Shown here one piece after another: positions 8,121 to 16,782 of a stretch of 49,167 bases of DNA (the stretch's first letter is position 1; every line of letters starts with the position of its first letter). The DNA is taken from assembly GCA_017437285.1 (NCBI GenBank), contig JAFSBM010000106.1, positions 1 through 49,167 of the forward strand, given 5' to 3'. The stretch comes from Ruminococcus sp. Its GTDB lineage: Bacteria > Bacillota > Clostridia > Oscillospirales > Ruminococcaceae. The translations under genes and the position numbers were made by a program. Below the pieces are notes generated by a model. The model made no database searches. It was not told the DNA's origin and saw nothing but the letters and a program-made list of their open reading frames with translations.

Positions 8121-9236
8121 TCACGCTCCTGTTCTGAAAGTAGGTGTCAAAGTTCTGCCGTTCTGGTCATAGCATTCAATCATGCCAATCAGCTGAATTT
8201 TCGGCTGAATCAAGCCGAAACGATGATGTTCAACGGTGACATAATCACCCACGAAATAATCCTTGTTATACTGGTATTGCTTACCATCAACGGCTATTGT
8301 GGACTCCGTAATTTCGGTAGGATAAACAAAATGCTCTGCACCTTTTTCATTCAGCAGAGCAATGTATTCATCATCGGAAATCTGCACAGTTTCGCCGTTT
8401 TCCTGCGATTCCTGCTTGATGTCCTTTGCGTCCACATAAACTTCATAGCGGTCAAGATGCACAGGCTCTGTGCCGCTATAGGTAATCGTCCGCTTACGCT
8501 CCGCACCCTCGCCCTCACCGAAGACATAAGCTGTATTTCTCTGCGAAGAATAATCGGCAGAATAATCAAAAGTGAGCAAGTTGCAGTAGGAATCGGAGAA
8601 TACAATGTGAGCATTTTCTTCCTGAAAAATGCTTCTATCCGTTCCCTGCGACAAATCGAAGAAAAAGGCATAGTTTCCGCTTGAAATTTCTTCAAGGCGG
8701 ATATTCGCCGTACCGCCTGTAATCTCACAGATTTTATAAATCCACTCCATTAAATTATCGTAGCTGACCTGCAAACGTGCTTTTTTCTCCCAACAGTTGC
8801 CTGTGGCGTTGCCCTGACAGAGTGAGGGAATCAGGCGATTTCCTGACTTCATCGCATTCTGATATACAGCCATTCGGACAATATCCGCATAGGAAGTCAG
8901 GCTTGTGAATGACAGCGTGGGATAAATAATTCTCCTTGAAAGCAACGACATTAAAAATCTGCCTGTCACCGTCAAATAATCGCCATTTTCCGCATAGGTT
9001 TCCAGCTTGATTGTTTCGATGATGCCGTAATGCTCCTTGTCATCATCCCTGCCAACAATTCTTCCCGGCATAAATGCAGCCAAATTCTGTGGAGTAGCGG
9101 CAATGTAGATTTCAAATGAGCCACAGCCGTAATACTGCACGTCCCAAAGGAGTGAAGAAAAGCTGTCGCATACAGCTGTTAGGGAAATCTGCACCCCCGA
9201 TTCCGTTGCACTCATGTCATAAATTTCAATCTGCAT
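8121..9236 (-). CDS. Gp37-like tail protein (siphovirus ReqiPepy6 Gp37 family)
   Basis: A 371-residue tail protein that follows Dit. The N terminus (MQIEIYDMSATESGVQISLT, LWDVQYYGCGSFEIYIAATPQN, GRIVGRDDDKEHYGIIETI) and the central part (DYSADYSSQRNTAYVFGEGEGAERKR) match the Gp37-like family, which takes the place of the tail-associated lysin/baseplate hub in many Gram-positive siphophages. A C-terminal beta domain (DYFVGDYVTVEHHRFGLIQPKIQLIGM) is also typical. I see no peptidase motif. It probably forms the tail-tip hub. Confidence 0.8.
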   Translation of the reverse strand: MQIEIYDMSATESGVQISLTAVCDSFSSLLWDVQYYGCGSFEIYIAATPQNLAAFMPGRIVGRDDDKEHYGIIETIKLETYAENGDYLTVTGRFLMSLLSRRIIYPTLSFTSLTSYADIVRMAVYQNAMKSGNRLIPSLCQGNATGNCWEKKARLQVSYDNLMEWIYKICEITGGTANIRLEEISSGNYAFFFDLSQGTDRSIFQEENAHIVFSDSYCNLLTFDYSADYSSQRNTAYVFGEGEGAERKRTITYSGTEPVHLDRYEVYVDAKDIKQESQENGETVQISDDEYIALLNEKGAEHFVYPTEITESTIAVDGKQYQYNKDYFVGDYVTVEHHRFGLIQPKIQLIGMIECYDQNGRTLTPTFRTGA

Positions 9237-9237
9237 A

Positions 9238-10092
9238 CTACACCCCTAAAAATGAATTCGTGTGAATCAGCGTCACACGGATGCTTTTCACATTACTCAC
9301 CGCCGTTACATGAAAGCTGTTCAGCCCCTGTGACAGCATCAGCCATGTTGAGCCTGCCACAAGGCGGTTGATGATGTTGGAATCCACGCCGTTTCGGGTA
9401 AGCGTCACCGTTTTATTGCCTGTTTTTGTGGTTATGGTGATAACATCGCCCTTTTGTAAATCGCCCTTAATCTGCAAATATTCGCCTGTATCAGCGTTGT
9501 AAATGGTCGGTGTCCGAGCGACATCAAGAGCCTCAATCTGAATGGTGAAGCCCGTTTCATCGCCGTCATTTCGGATTTCAATATTGTCCGTCATGCTGTA
9601 AATTCCAAGAGGAAACGGCTCATCGCTCTGCGGAAACGGAAATACAAAAGCACCTGCGATTTGGCTGTAGTAGGCATGAATCGGCGAAGTGCTGTAAAAA
9701 TATGGGTCGGGGCAGATAATGGAAATCTGACCGCTGACCTTACCGCCGAAATTATCCACCGTGCAGGTTTCCACATAGCCCTCTGCGAATACGTCAATGT
9801 TTGCCGTTTTATACAATATCTTGATATACCGTGAGGGCTTCACCACACGATACAGGGCGTGACGGCGATTTTCGATGTTCACCCCACGCATTTCAAAAGA
9901 AATGACGATATTTCGCTTTTCGATGAAAGCGTTGTTCAGATAACTGCCGTCCATTCCTGCGTAGGTGGATGTGCTGATTGTTCCTGCTGGTGGGTACAGA
10001 CCGTCGATTTCGGATGTCATGTAGCGATTGGCTGTGGTGGTCATGTCGATTTGTTCACCTGTGGAGTTTTCGAGGATTAGCTGAAAAAACAA
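9238..10092 (-). CDS. Distal tail protein (Dit)
   Basis: A 284-residue protein. The N terminus (LILENSTGEQIDMT...YMTSEIDGLYPPAGTISTS) and the IVISFEMRGVNIENRRHALYRV, FGGKVSGQISIICPDPYFYS segments are diagnostic of Dit/phage tail family proteins, which form the hub that joins tube and tip. The start is probably TTG at 10,092, 5 nt after GAAGGTG; no ATG is close. It lies directly after the tape measure gene in transcription order, except that a plus-strand GIY-YIG gene is inserted between them, so late transcription must run through that gene. Confidence 0.85.
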   Translation of the reverse strand: MFFQLILENSTGEQIDMTTTANRYMTSEIDGLYPPAGTISTSTYAGMDGSYLNNAFIEKRNIVISFEMRGVNIENRRHALYRVVKPSRYIKILYKTANIDVFAEGYVETCTVDNFGGKVSGQISIICPDPYFYSTSPIHAYYSQIAGAFVFPFPQSDEPFPLGIYSMTDNIEIRNDGDETGFTIQIEALDVARTPTIYNADTGEYLQIKGDLQKGDVITITTKTGNKTVTLTRNGVDSNIINRLVAGSTWLMLSQGLNSFHVTAVSNVKSIRVTLIHTNSFLGV

Positions 10093-10110
10093 AGTTTCAC
10101 CTTCTTTACA

Positions 10111-10139
10111 TTGACTTTTGAGGAGAGGAGGGATATAAT
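10111..10139 (+). promoter_or_regulatory. Promoter of the GIY-YIG cargo gene
   Basis: TTGACT (10,111-10,116), 17-bp spacer, TATAAT (10,134-10,139), near consensus. It overlaps the 5' leader of the Dit gene on the other strand. Confidence 0.75.
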
Positions 10140-10168
10140 TAAAGAAGTAACATTCATGAGGTGTGTGT

Positions 10169-10615
10169 ATGCGAAAAATAGTAATTGAATGGTCTTACCC
10201 AATGGACATAAACAGCATCGTTTATGATGAACGTATGGCCGATATCGGTTTATATTACATTACCCGCAATTTTGGAGGGCATATTACTGATTTGTATATC
10301 GGAAAGACTACATACAATTTCAGAAGTCGCCTTGAATCTCATATGAAAAATTGGATAGGTGATCACAGAGGCTTGATTCAGGTAAGGCTTGGATATATTG
10401 TGCATCCACAAAATATAACAACACAATACCGAAAAGAATTGATAGATAGCGCTGAAAAAACGCTCATCTATCACATGAGGGACAGGCTAAAACATAATAA
10501 GCAATGCATGAAGGATTGCTACCCACAATATTGGTTAGACATACACAATACACGTTACATAGGCAACCTACCACCAGTATACCATTTTACTCATGAGGAA
10601 TGGTATGGATGGTAG
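10169..10615 (+). CDS. GIY-YIG-type nuclease-like protein (cargo)
   Basis: A 148-residue protein from the ATG at 10,169, with GAGGTG upstream. It has GLYYITRNFGG (about 27-37) and LYIGKT (42-47) in place of the GIY...YIG pair, then an R-x-R-x-x-x-H segment (FRSRLESH, 50-58) and a later Glu (SAEKTLIYH, about Glu96). These match the order of catalytic-core elements of GIY-YIG nucleases. No DNA-binding tail is present. It faces the opposite way to all late genes and carries its own promoter, like a moron or a free-standing homing nuclease. What it cuts, if anything, is unknown. Confidence 0.65.
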   Translation: MRKIVIEWSYPMDINSIVYDERMADIGLYYITRNFGGHITDLYIGKTTYNFRSRLESHMKNWIGDHRGLIQVRLGYIVHPQNITTQYRKELIDSAEKTLIYHMRDRLKHNKQCMKDCYPQYWLDIHNTRYIGNLPPVYHFTHEEWYGW

Positions 10616-10627
10616 AATACTGTGTGC

Positions 10628-13600
10628 CTATGTTTTCAATGCATTTTTCGTCAACCTATAAATCTCCAGCCGTGACAGCGATTTCGGACTATTGTTTGTC
10701 TGATTCACTGTGCGGCTGTTGTCGTTGTTGTAGTTATTGATCACAGTCGTACCCTCGCTGCCAACCACAGCACCCGAAATGCCGTCAAGGCGATAGCTCA
10801 AATCCGAATGCATGGTAAGCTTCATCGCCTCTGCAACACCCGATACCGCCTTTTCAACATACTTTTTACTCTTGTTAATACCCTTTGCAAGCCCCTGCAT
10901 GAAGTCGGGCATCCAGCTTTCATAATCGGTCAGCGGACCTCTGTCGGGAACGGAAAAGTGCAGGAAATCACGGATTGTATCGGCAACGCCTGTCACACAG
11001 TCGGTCAGCTTGCCAATCATTCCCTTGATACCGTCAATGATACCGCTGATGATATCCGCACCCCAATCCCACGCATCCGAAGCAAGACCCTTTACAAAAT
11101 CCACAGCCTGATTGAATCCGTCCTTAACGGTAGTGACAATACCTGTGATTTTCGCCGATATAGCGGATTTGATGCTGTCCCAGATGCTTGAAACCGTGGT
11201 TTTGATATTGGTCAGCACCGTAGAAATCTTCGTGAAAACTGTATCCCAAGCCGTAGAAATGATGCTCTTGATAGTTTCAAGCACACTTGAAATTCCCGAT
11301 TTTATACCATTCCACACAGCCGAAATTGTCCCCGAAATAGCGGACAGAACGCTTGAAATCTTCGTGGAAATTGCGTTCCATACGGTTTCAAATACAGTTT
11401 TAATGCCGTCAAGCAGCGGAGTGAGGAAGGATACAATGCCGTTCCAGATAGCAGAGATTTTCTCTGAAATCCAATCCATCGCCGTGCCGATGAGGATTTG
11501 AATTGCCTGAAAAATGGTTTCAAACAGATAACGGAATGCTTCAAGCAATGGCGAAAGGAAGTCGTAAATTGCTGTGAAAATGCCTGTAATAAAGTCCTTG
11601 ACGGCTGTGAAAATGGTTGTCGCTACCGTGTGAATTGCCGTTGTAATATTAGTAAATGTGGTGTAAATGCTTGTCCATGTGTTGACGAAGAAATCACGAA
11701 TGCCTGTGATAATTCCTGTGAAAAATGAAACAATGGATGTCCAGATATTCACGAAAAAGTCCTTGATAGAAGTCCACACAGCGTTCCATGACGTGCCAAA
11801 CCAACCAAGCACTACATTTGCTACATTTTTCAGAACATTCAGGATATTCTGGAACGTAGCTACAAGCAAATTCCAGATAGAAACAAAAATGCCCTTGACA
11901 CCATTCCACAGCTGCTCCCAATCGCCAGTAAACAAACCGATGAAAATATCAAGCACACCAAGAATCACACCCGATACAGCGGATAAAATATTGGCGATAT
12001 TCGTGAACATTCCCTCAAACATAGGGGCAAGGACGGAACAGAGTGCATCCCACGCCGCTTTCAGCATTTCCGTGAAATTCTCAAAATCAAATCCCAGCTC
12101 GTTGACTCGTGAGACGATGCCGTCTGCCAGTCCCGAAAATGTTTCTTTTATTTTATTCCAGATGCCGATGATGTTATTCTTAAATTCATCGTTGGTATTC
12201 CATAAATGCACAAACGCCGCCACAAGAGCAGCCACCGCCGCAACTACGGCAAGAATTGTGCCAAGAGAAACGCCCAATGCGCCCGTCACCGCCGCAATTC
12301 CACCCTTGACAGCGGCAATGGCGGCAGGTGCTTTCGATACAACAGAAATAACGCTGCCCACACCCGAAACGGTCTTACCGATGACAATCAGCAGAGGTCC
12401 CAATGCCGCCGCAACAAGGGCGATTTTGACGATTGTTTCTTTTGTTTCGGGGTCAAGCTGATTGAGCTTATCCACGAATGTCTGAATGTGCGTTACAATG
12501 GAACGAATCACAGGCATCAGAATATCCGAGAACGAAATTGCCAGTTCTTCCAGCTGTGATTTCAGAATAGTCAATTGCCCCGATAAATTATCCTGCATAG
12601 TTTCCGCCATATTCAGCGATGTACCGTCACAGGAGGAAATCGCTCCCTCAAGCTTTGTAATATCCGCAGGTGCGGCATTCATAAGAGCCAAAAATCCCGA
12701 CATGGCATTTTTGCCCACCAGAGCCTGTGCTGCCGATGCCTGTTCCGATTCCGAAAGCTGTGAAAAGGCAACACGGCAATCCGCAAGAATATCGTTGAGA
12801 TCACGCATAGAGCCGTCAGCATTGGTGGTCTGAATCGTGACTTCGCCAAGGGCATCACCGCAGAATTTCACCTCACCTGAAAGCACAGTCATAATGGAAC
12901 GCAAAGAAGTACCCGCCTGCGTGGACTTGATACCCGCATTCGCCATAAGTCCGATAGCCTGTGCTGTATCCTCAACTGAAAATCCCAATGCACCTGCAAC
13001 AGGTGCGGCATACTTGAAGGTTTCGCCCATCATTGATACATTGGTGTTGGCATTGGAAGATGCCGCCGCAAGTACATCAGCAAAATGACCGCTGTCGGCA
13101 GCAGTTAAGCCGAAAGCGGTCAATGCGTCTGTTACAATATCCGAAGTGACAGCCAGCTCCTCACCCGATGCGGCGGCAAGATTCATGATACCGTCAATAC
13201 CCGAAATCATATCCTCTGTTTTCCAGCCTGCCATTGCCATGTAGTTCATTGCTTCGGCGGCTTCCGATGCGGAGAATTTTGTTTTACTGCCCATTTCACG
13301 AGCTTTTTCACGGAGAGCGTCCAGTTCATCACCGGTCGCTCCCGATACAGCGGCAACCTTTGACATAGCGGCATCGAAATCCGCACCTGTTTTCACAGCG
13401 ACAGTACCGAGTGCTGCGACACCTGCCGTTACAGGCAGAAGCTTTTCACCTGCACCTGAAATCTTATCGCCCACATTCTGCATCGTTGCGCCTGCCGCCT
13501 CAAGCTTTGCAAAGGCTGTATTCGTGCGGTCTGCCTCATTCTGCAGATTGCGGAGTTCATTCTCGGTTTCGATGATTTCTCGCTGAAGTGCGTCATATTG

Positions 13601-13882
13601 CTGTTGGGAGATGTCACCGTTGGCAAGTGCAGTATTTGCCTGTTCTGCGGCGGTTTTCAGGGTATCAAGCTTTTCCTTTGTGGATGTGACCGCATCGGCG
13701 AGCAGTTTATGCTTTTGTGAAAGCAATTCCGTATTGGTCGGGTCCAGTTTCAGCAATTTTTCTACGTCTTTCAGCTGCGTCTGTGTGGTGCGGATATTTT
13801 TATTAACGCCCTCCAGAGCCTTGGAAAGTTTCGTAGTATCGCCGTTAATCTCTACAGTGATGCCTTTGATTCTGTTTGCCAT
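10628..13882 (-). CDS. Tail tape measure protein
   Basis: About 1,084 residues from the ATG at 13,882 (MANRIKGITVEINGDTTKLS), 9 nt after AGGTG. The N-terminal coiled coil (KLSKALEGVNKNIRTTQTQL) is followed by the PhageMin/TP901 tape-measure core (DFDAAMSKVAAVSGATGDEL, MNYMAMAGWKTEDM, GMMANAGIKSTQAGTSL), hydrophobic segments (about 500-560) and a long array of amphipathic W-N-x-I-like repeats (about 580-980). It sets tail length and serves as the channel during injection. It is the longest gene of the window, as usual in siphophages. The cargo pair phd-doc is inserted between it and the tail chaperones. Confidence 0.95.
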   Translation of the reverse strand: MANRIKGITVEINGDTTKLSKALEGVNKNIRTTQTQLKDVEKLLKLDPTNTELLSQKHKLLADAVTSTKEKLDTLKTAAEQANTALANGDISQQQYDALQREIIETENELRNLQNEADRTNTAFAKLEAAGATMQNVGDKISGAGEKLLPVTAGVAALGTVAVKTGADFDAAMSKVAAVSGATGDELDALREKAREMGSKTKFSASEAAEAMNYMAMAGWKTEDMISGIDGIMNLAAASGEELAVTSDIVTDALTAFGLTAADSGHFADVLAAASSNANTNVSMMGETFKYAAPVAGALGFSVEDTAQAIGLMANAGIKSTQAGTSLRSIMTVLSGEVKFCGDALGEVTIQTTNADGSMRDLNDILADCRVAFSQLSESEQASAAQALVGKNAMSGFLALMNAAPADITKLEGAISSCDGTSLNMAETMQDNLSGQLTILKSQLEELAISFSDILMPVIRSIVTHIQTFVDKLNQLDPETKETIVKIALVAAALGPLLIVIGKTVSGVGSVISVVSKAPAAIAAVKGGIAAVTGALGVSLGTILAVVAAVAALVAAFVHLWNTNDEFKNNIIGIWNKIKETFSGLADGIVSRVNELGFDFENFTEMLKAAWDALCSVLAPMFEGMFTNIANILSAVSGVILGVLDIFIGLFTGDWEQLWNGVKGIFVSIWNLLVATFQNILNVLKNVANVVLGWFGTSWNAVWTSIKDFFVNIWTSIVSFFTGIITGIRDFFVNTWTSIYTTFTNITTAIHTVATTIFTAVKDFITGIFTAIYDFLSPLLEAFRYLFETIFQAIQILIGTAMDWISEKISAIWNGIVSFLTPLLDGIKTVFETVWNAISTKISSVLSAISGTISAVWNGIKSGISSVLETIKSIISTAWDTVFTKISTVLTNIKTTVSSIWDSIKSAISAKITGIVTTVKDGFNQAVDFVKGLASDAWDWGADIISGIIDGIKGMIGKLTDCVTGVADTIRDFLHFSVPDRGPLTDYESWMPDFMQGLAKGINKSKKYVEKAVSGVAEAMKLTMHSDLSYRLDGISGAVVGSEGTTVINNYNNDNSRTVNQTNNSPKSLSRLEIYRLTKNALKT

Positions 13883-13912
13883 AATTTTCACCTGCCTTTT
13901 TTCAAAAATAGG

Positions 13913-13941
13913 TTGAATTTATCCTAAAAGTGTGGTATAAT
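13913..13941 (+). promoter_or_regulatory. Promoter of the Phd-Doc operon
   Basis: TTGAAT (13,913-13,918), 17-bp spacer, TATAAT (13,936-13,941) with an extended -10 (TGTGG before it), followed by AAGGAGGTG and the start. Phd-type antitoxins usually repress such a promoter; no clear palindrome stands out. Confidence 0.75.
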
Positions 13942-13961
13942 AAGAACAAGGAGGTGTTCCT

Positions 13962-14204
13962 ATGATGATTGATACAAATACAATTGTTTCTATGACAGAA
14001 GCAAACCAGAATTTTTCAATGGTAGCAAGAATCGTAGAACAGTACGGAACAGCTGTTATTTTCAAAAACAACAAGCCCCGCTATGAAATCAGAGTGATTG
14101 ATGATACTGAAGAAGTCGAAACTGCATCCGACGAAGAATTGATGTCTGTTTCAAAGAAACTTATGAAACGCAATACCGCTGTTTATGAGGAACTTGCCAA
14201 ATGA
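13962..14204 (+). CDS. phd: Antitoxin, Phd/YefM family
   Basis: An 80-residue protein. The N-terminal half (TNTIVSMTEANQNFSMVARI, VIFKNNKPRYEIRVID) is a Phd/YefM fold with the usual 'vs.tEa..nfs.v...v...g..vI.kn.kp..vi' pattern; the C-terminal tail is acidic (TEEVETASDEEL) and would bind and neutralise Doc. It overlaps the toxin by 4 bp (ATGA), so the two are co-translated. The start may be either of two adjacent ATGs (13,962 or 13,965). It sits on the plus strand inside the late operon and is a lysogeny-maintenance or stability module. Confidence 0.88.
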   Translation: MMIDTNTIVSMTEANQNFSMVARIVEQYGTAVIFKNNKPRYEIRVIDDTEEVETASDEELMSVSKKLMKRNTAVYEELAK

Positions 14205-14578
14205 AACGACTCACAAAAGAACAAGTATTAATGCTTCATAAAGAATTGATAGCTATATCAGGTGGTTCACCAGAACTTCGTGACGAAGGTCTTCTTGATT
14301 CAGCCTTGAACACTCCATTTCAAACGTTTGGTGAAGCTGAGCTTTATCCGACCATAATTGAAAAGGCGGCTCGTCTCGGGTACAGCTTAATTAAAAATCA
14401 TGCATTTGTCGACGGTAATAAAAGAATTGGCACTCATGCTATGCTTGTATTTCTTGCTTTGAATCATATTGAAGTGGAGTATGAAGATAATGAATTAATC
14501 AATATGATTCTCAAAATAGCAGCCGGTCAAATTGATGACCAGCAGTTGCTTGTATGGCTCCAAGACCATATTGTTTAG
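14201..14578 (+). CDS. doc: Toxin Doc (Fic-fold kinase-like)
   Basis: A 125-residue protein with the Doc/Fic motif HAFVDGNKRIG at residues 67-77 (His67, Asp71, Asn73, Lys74, Arg75) and upstream LRDEGLLDSAL. In phage P1 Doc phosphorylates EF-Tu and arrests translation; the Doc-type Lys within the motif is present here, so the same reaction is expected. Length fits the family (about 125). It is translationally coupled to Phd. It ends 1 bp from the stop of the minus-strand tail chaperone, so the insertion was precise and left both late genes intact. Confidence 0.9.
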   Translation: MKRLTKEQVLMLHKELIAISGGSPELRDEGLLDSALNTPFQTFGEAELYPTIIEKAARLGYSLIKNHAFVDGNKRIGTHAMLVFLALNHIEVEYEDNELINMILKIAAGQIDDQQLLVWLQDHIV

Positions 14579-14579
14579 A

Positions 14580-14744
14580 CTAAAAAGCATCCATATCATC
14601 CTGAGTTGCAAGGGATTTGTACGAAAAATCGTCATTTTCACGTTCCGTAAACATATCATTGATTAATCCAATCGTCAGCAAATCCAGCTCGGTCATAGAA
14701 AGACCGAGCTGTTTGCATCTCAGCAGAAAAAGCGGAGTTGTCAT
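14580..14744 (-). CDS. Tail assembly chaperone, downstream (T) part
   Basis: A 54-residue frame, MTTPLFLLRCKQLGLSMTEL followed by DLLTIGLINDMF and a hydrophilic end. This 'tPl.llr.c..lgls..eld.lt.G.v.Dm..e..nD' text is the standard second tail chaperone frame of Firmicutes siphophages. Its ATG overlaps the stop of the upstream frame (ATGA) and it lies in the -1 frame relative to it, so it is made as a fusion by frameshifting, by reinitiation, or both. It would coat the tape measure protein during tail assembly. It is too short to be found by most length cut-offs. Confidence 0.8.
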   Translation of the reverse strand: MTTPLFLLRCKQLGLSMTELDLLTIGLINDMFTERENDDFSYKSLATQDDMDAF

Positions 14745-15121
14745 TTGGCGGTCAGTCGGGCGATGTTTTTTTTAGACTCTACCTGGGTTTCGATGTTCAG
14801 CCCCCACAATTCAATGAGCTGCGGCAGAATCTGATAAACGGAAAACGTGTTAAACTGCTCCAACCATTCATCGGGTGAAGCAGATACATCATCGGGAGCA
14901 GCGTGTTTCGCCATGATATACGCCACATTCTCGAATACCTCAAGGCTCTCGATACTGAGCGAGGAATTTTTCTCATCGCTTTCGGATACATTTTTCTGCA
15001 AGTCCGCAAGGTCCTTGTAAATATCCCTGCCGAACTTCATACGGTACAGGCGAGGCACAGCGGCACTTGCTCTGAAAGGCACTTCAACTCCGTCAATTTC
15101 AATATTTCTTGTAATCGCCAT
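14741..15121 (-). CDS. Tail assembly chaperone, upstream (G) part
   Basis: A 126-residue protein (MAITRNIEIDGVEVPFRASA, AAVPRLYRMKFGRDIYKDLADL) located between the major tail protein and the tape measure, with family text 'f.asa.t.r.yr..fg.d...dl..l'. It ends with SKKNIARLTAK, which contains the slippery run used to enter the downstream frame. As in lambda, the short form and the rarer fusion would be made in a fixed ratio and bind the tape measure. It follows the tail protein by 6 bp and has an AAAGGGG site. Confidence 0.82.
   Translation of the reverse strand: MAITRNIEIDGVEVPFRASAAVPRLYRMKFGRDIYKDLADLQKNVSESDEKNSSLSIESLEVFENVAYIMAKHAAPDDVSASPDEWLEQFNTFSVYQILPQLIELWGLNIETQVESKKNIARLTAK
14765..14771 (-). 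promoter_or_regulatory. Candidate -1 ribosomal frameshift site
   Basis: Minus-strand codons read TCT AAA AAA AAC, giving the heptamer A AAA AAC in the correct register (14,771-14,765). A -1 slip continues HRPTDRQ into the ATG of the T frame, joining both chaperone frames. This is the lambda gpG/gpGT arrangement. Confidence 0.7.
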
Positions 15122-15127
15122 AATTCA

Positions 15128-15763
15128 TTACCCCTTTGTTGTCGTTGTGGTAGCAGCCGCCTTTTTCTCCGAAGTATCGGGATTATACGGCATTTTGTAC
15201 CAGTTGTTATAGGTGGTTTCATCGGTTGCCTCACAGGTCTTTGCCTTGACCAGTCCCGTGGGGAGTGCAGACGCAGTCAGTGTCAGCGTTTCCGTCTTTA
15301 CCTCGGTGGAATCCTCCTTGGTCTGTCCCTCTGTTGCAGGTCTGCTTGCGGTGCAGCAGTAGAGGACATGACGGATTTTGTGCTTATCGCCGCTGAATTC
15401 AAACATCAACGCAAACTGCGACGGCTCTGCGTCATTCTTCTCCACAAGTACACCGTTGTTATCAAGGATTTCTCCCAGAATTTCCGTTGCAAATTCCGTT
15501 GTGACAAGAGCAATTTCGAGGTCACCCTCATATCCCGAATTATTGTTGATAACATAATAAACGCTGTCGTCGGCAAAAAAGTTCTCGTTCTCGCCGTTTG
15601 CGTCAATGGAAAGGGACACCGCACCTGGCAAACGGATGGATTCGCCATAAACAGGTGTAGTGGGAGAGCCGTCGGGAGCGACACCCCACTGTGTAATTTT
15701 CGCCCAATGTACGTTGTTCAGACCGAATTTAACCTTGTTTCTATTCTTAGGCATTTTTCTCAT
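15128..15763 (-). CDS. Major tail protein (phi13-type)
   Basis: A 211-residue protein with NRNKVKFGLNNVHWAKITQ, the family's typical start, then SLSIDANGENENFFADDSVYY, NNSGYEGDLEIAL and FEFSGDKHKIRHVLYCCTASRP. These are the signatures of the phi13-family major tail tube protein. It polymerises into the tail tube around the tape measure. It overlaps the preceding tail-terminator-like gene by 4 bp. The C-terminal run of Thr (AAATTTTTKG) is low complexity. Confidence 0.88.
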   Translation of the reverse strand: MRKMPKNRNKVKFGLNNVHWAKITQWGVAPDGSPTTPVYGESIRLPGAVSLSIDANGENENFFADDSVYYVINNNSGYEGDLEIALVTTEFATEILGEILDNNGVLVEKNDAEPSQFALMFEFSGDKHKIRHVLYCCTASRPATEGQTKEDSTEVKTETLTLTASALPTGLVKAKTCEATDETTYNNWYKMPYNPDTSEKKAAATTTTTKG

Positions 15764-16077
15764 ACCTCACTTTCATATAGCACCTCATAAAGCCGTTCCG
15801 ACTCTATATAGGTTTCAGTTTTTGTGTAATATATTTCATGTGCTGTCAGCACCGCTTCAACTTCTTCCTCCAATGCGGGATTTTTCCTGTCGGTGTACAG
15901 TTCAATATCAAGCTGCTTAAAGCTGTGATAGCGAATGTTGTCCGCAGAAAATACATTCTCGCCGGGAGAAAGAAAAATCAGAAACGGCGGATTCGGACTT
16001 TCGCCCTCTGCAAAGTGATGATAGGCATAGGGCATTCCCATTTCCGCCATCATTTCGTTGATTTCCTCATAGGTCAT
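15760..16077 (-). CDS. Tail-completion/terminator-like protein
   Basis: A 105-residue protein (MTYEEINEMMAEMGMPYAYH, FAEGESPNPPFLIFLSPGE, LDIELYTDRKNPALEEEVEAVL). The phrase 'PyayhhF.eg..p.pPfl.y..p' and the 'v.iELYtdkKd...E..ve..l' segment match the small protein that precedes the tube gene in Firmicutes siphophages, where the tail terminator is encoded. It overlaps both neighbours by 4 bp. Function is from synteny and family text. Confidence 0.75.
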   Translation of the reverse strand: MTYEEINEMMAEMGMPYAYHHFAEGESPNPPFLIFLSPGENVFSADNIRYHSFKQLDIELYTDRKNPALEEEVEAVLTAHEIYYTKTETYIESERLYEVLYESEV

Positions 16078-16442
16078 GACAACGCCTCCGTTATCAGATT
16101 TGTGAGCATCTCCGCTCCATTTTCTTCGGCAGGAGCAATATGCGGCTTGCCTGCAACCCTGCCTCCACCACGCTTGGCATGACCTTTTTCAAGGAGATGT
16201 GCAAGGCGGTAGTGGTCTTTGGAATGAACGGTCATCTGCAAGCTGTGGCTGTTTTCCTTAACCTTCGTTGCTTTCCAGCTTTTGCCGTAGGCACCCGTAT
16301 CTTTCGGAGCATTTGCTGAAATTTCTTTTTTTACAGAAGTAGCGGTTTTTTTGACTGCTTCTTTCATAGCATCATCTGCAAGCTCCGCATATTCCTGTAA
16401 TCCCTGCATAATTTCATCGGCAAGGTTGTCAATAGATGTCAT
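16074..16442 (-). CDS. HK97 gp10-like neck/tail-joining protein
   Basis: A 122-residue protein from the ATG at 16,442. NLADEIMQGLQEYAELADDA and the VKKEISANAPKDTGAYGKSW motif, then HLLEKGHAKRGGGRVAGKPHI, are typical of the HK97_gp10 family ('aP.dTG.l..s...', 'ylE.Ghak..Ggrv.p.pfm'). It acts at the head-tail interface. A longer frame upstream overlaps the head-closure gene and has no ribosome site, so the later start is chosen. Confidence 0.85.
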   Translation of the reverse strand: MTSIDNLADEIMQGLQEYAELADDAMKEAVKKTATSVKKEISANAPKDTGAYGKSWKATKVKENSHSLQMTVHSKDHYRLAHLLEKGHAKRGGGRVAGKPHIAPAEENGAEMLTNLITEALS

Positions 16443-16782
16443 CGGAAACACCTGCCTTTCGGACTTCACACAGAATCGTGATATAGCTGTTGTGAAGATA
16501 ATCCCTCTGCACAGATTTGATGTTATACATAAATCCCTGGAACATGATTTTATGCGTAGTAGCATTCAGCGACAGCAGGAAAAGGCTCTGCCTCACCACG
16601 AATGACACGGACTGTATTTCTTTGGTGACTCCCGTATTCGTAGTTTCGGTAGAGCTTTTCTCCGTCACTTTCGCCCAACAGCTGTATACCTCATCCCATT
16701 TTGCAATGTGATTTCCGATTTCATCCACAACAGTGCGATGCTCTAAAATTGTAATTCGCTGATTCAGTTCATCAATATTCAT
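16429..16782 (-). CDS. Head-tail adaptor (head closure protein)
   Basis: A 117-residue protein from the ATG at 16,782 (MNIDELNQRITILEHRTVVD...GNHIAKWDEVYSCWAKV), the hallmark of the SPP1 gp16-like head-tail joining family ('L..RItil......d..G......w.....vWA.V'). It closes the connector after packaging. Start and the previous stop overlap (TGATG), with GAGGGTG upstream. Confidence 0.85.
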   Translation of the reverse strand: MNIDELNQRITILEHRTVVDEIGNHIAKWDEVYSCWAKVTEKSSTETTNTGVTKEIQSVSFVVRQSLFLLSLNATTHKIMFQGFMYNIKSVQRDYLHNSYITILCEVRKAGVSDDIY

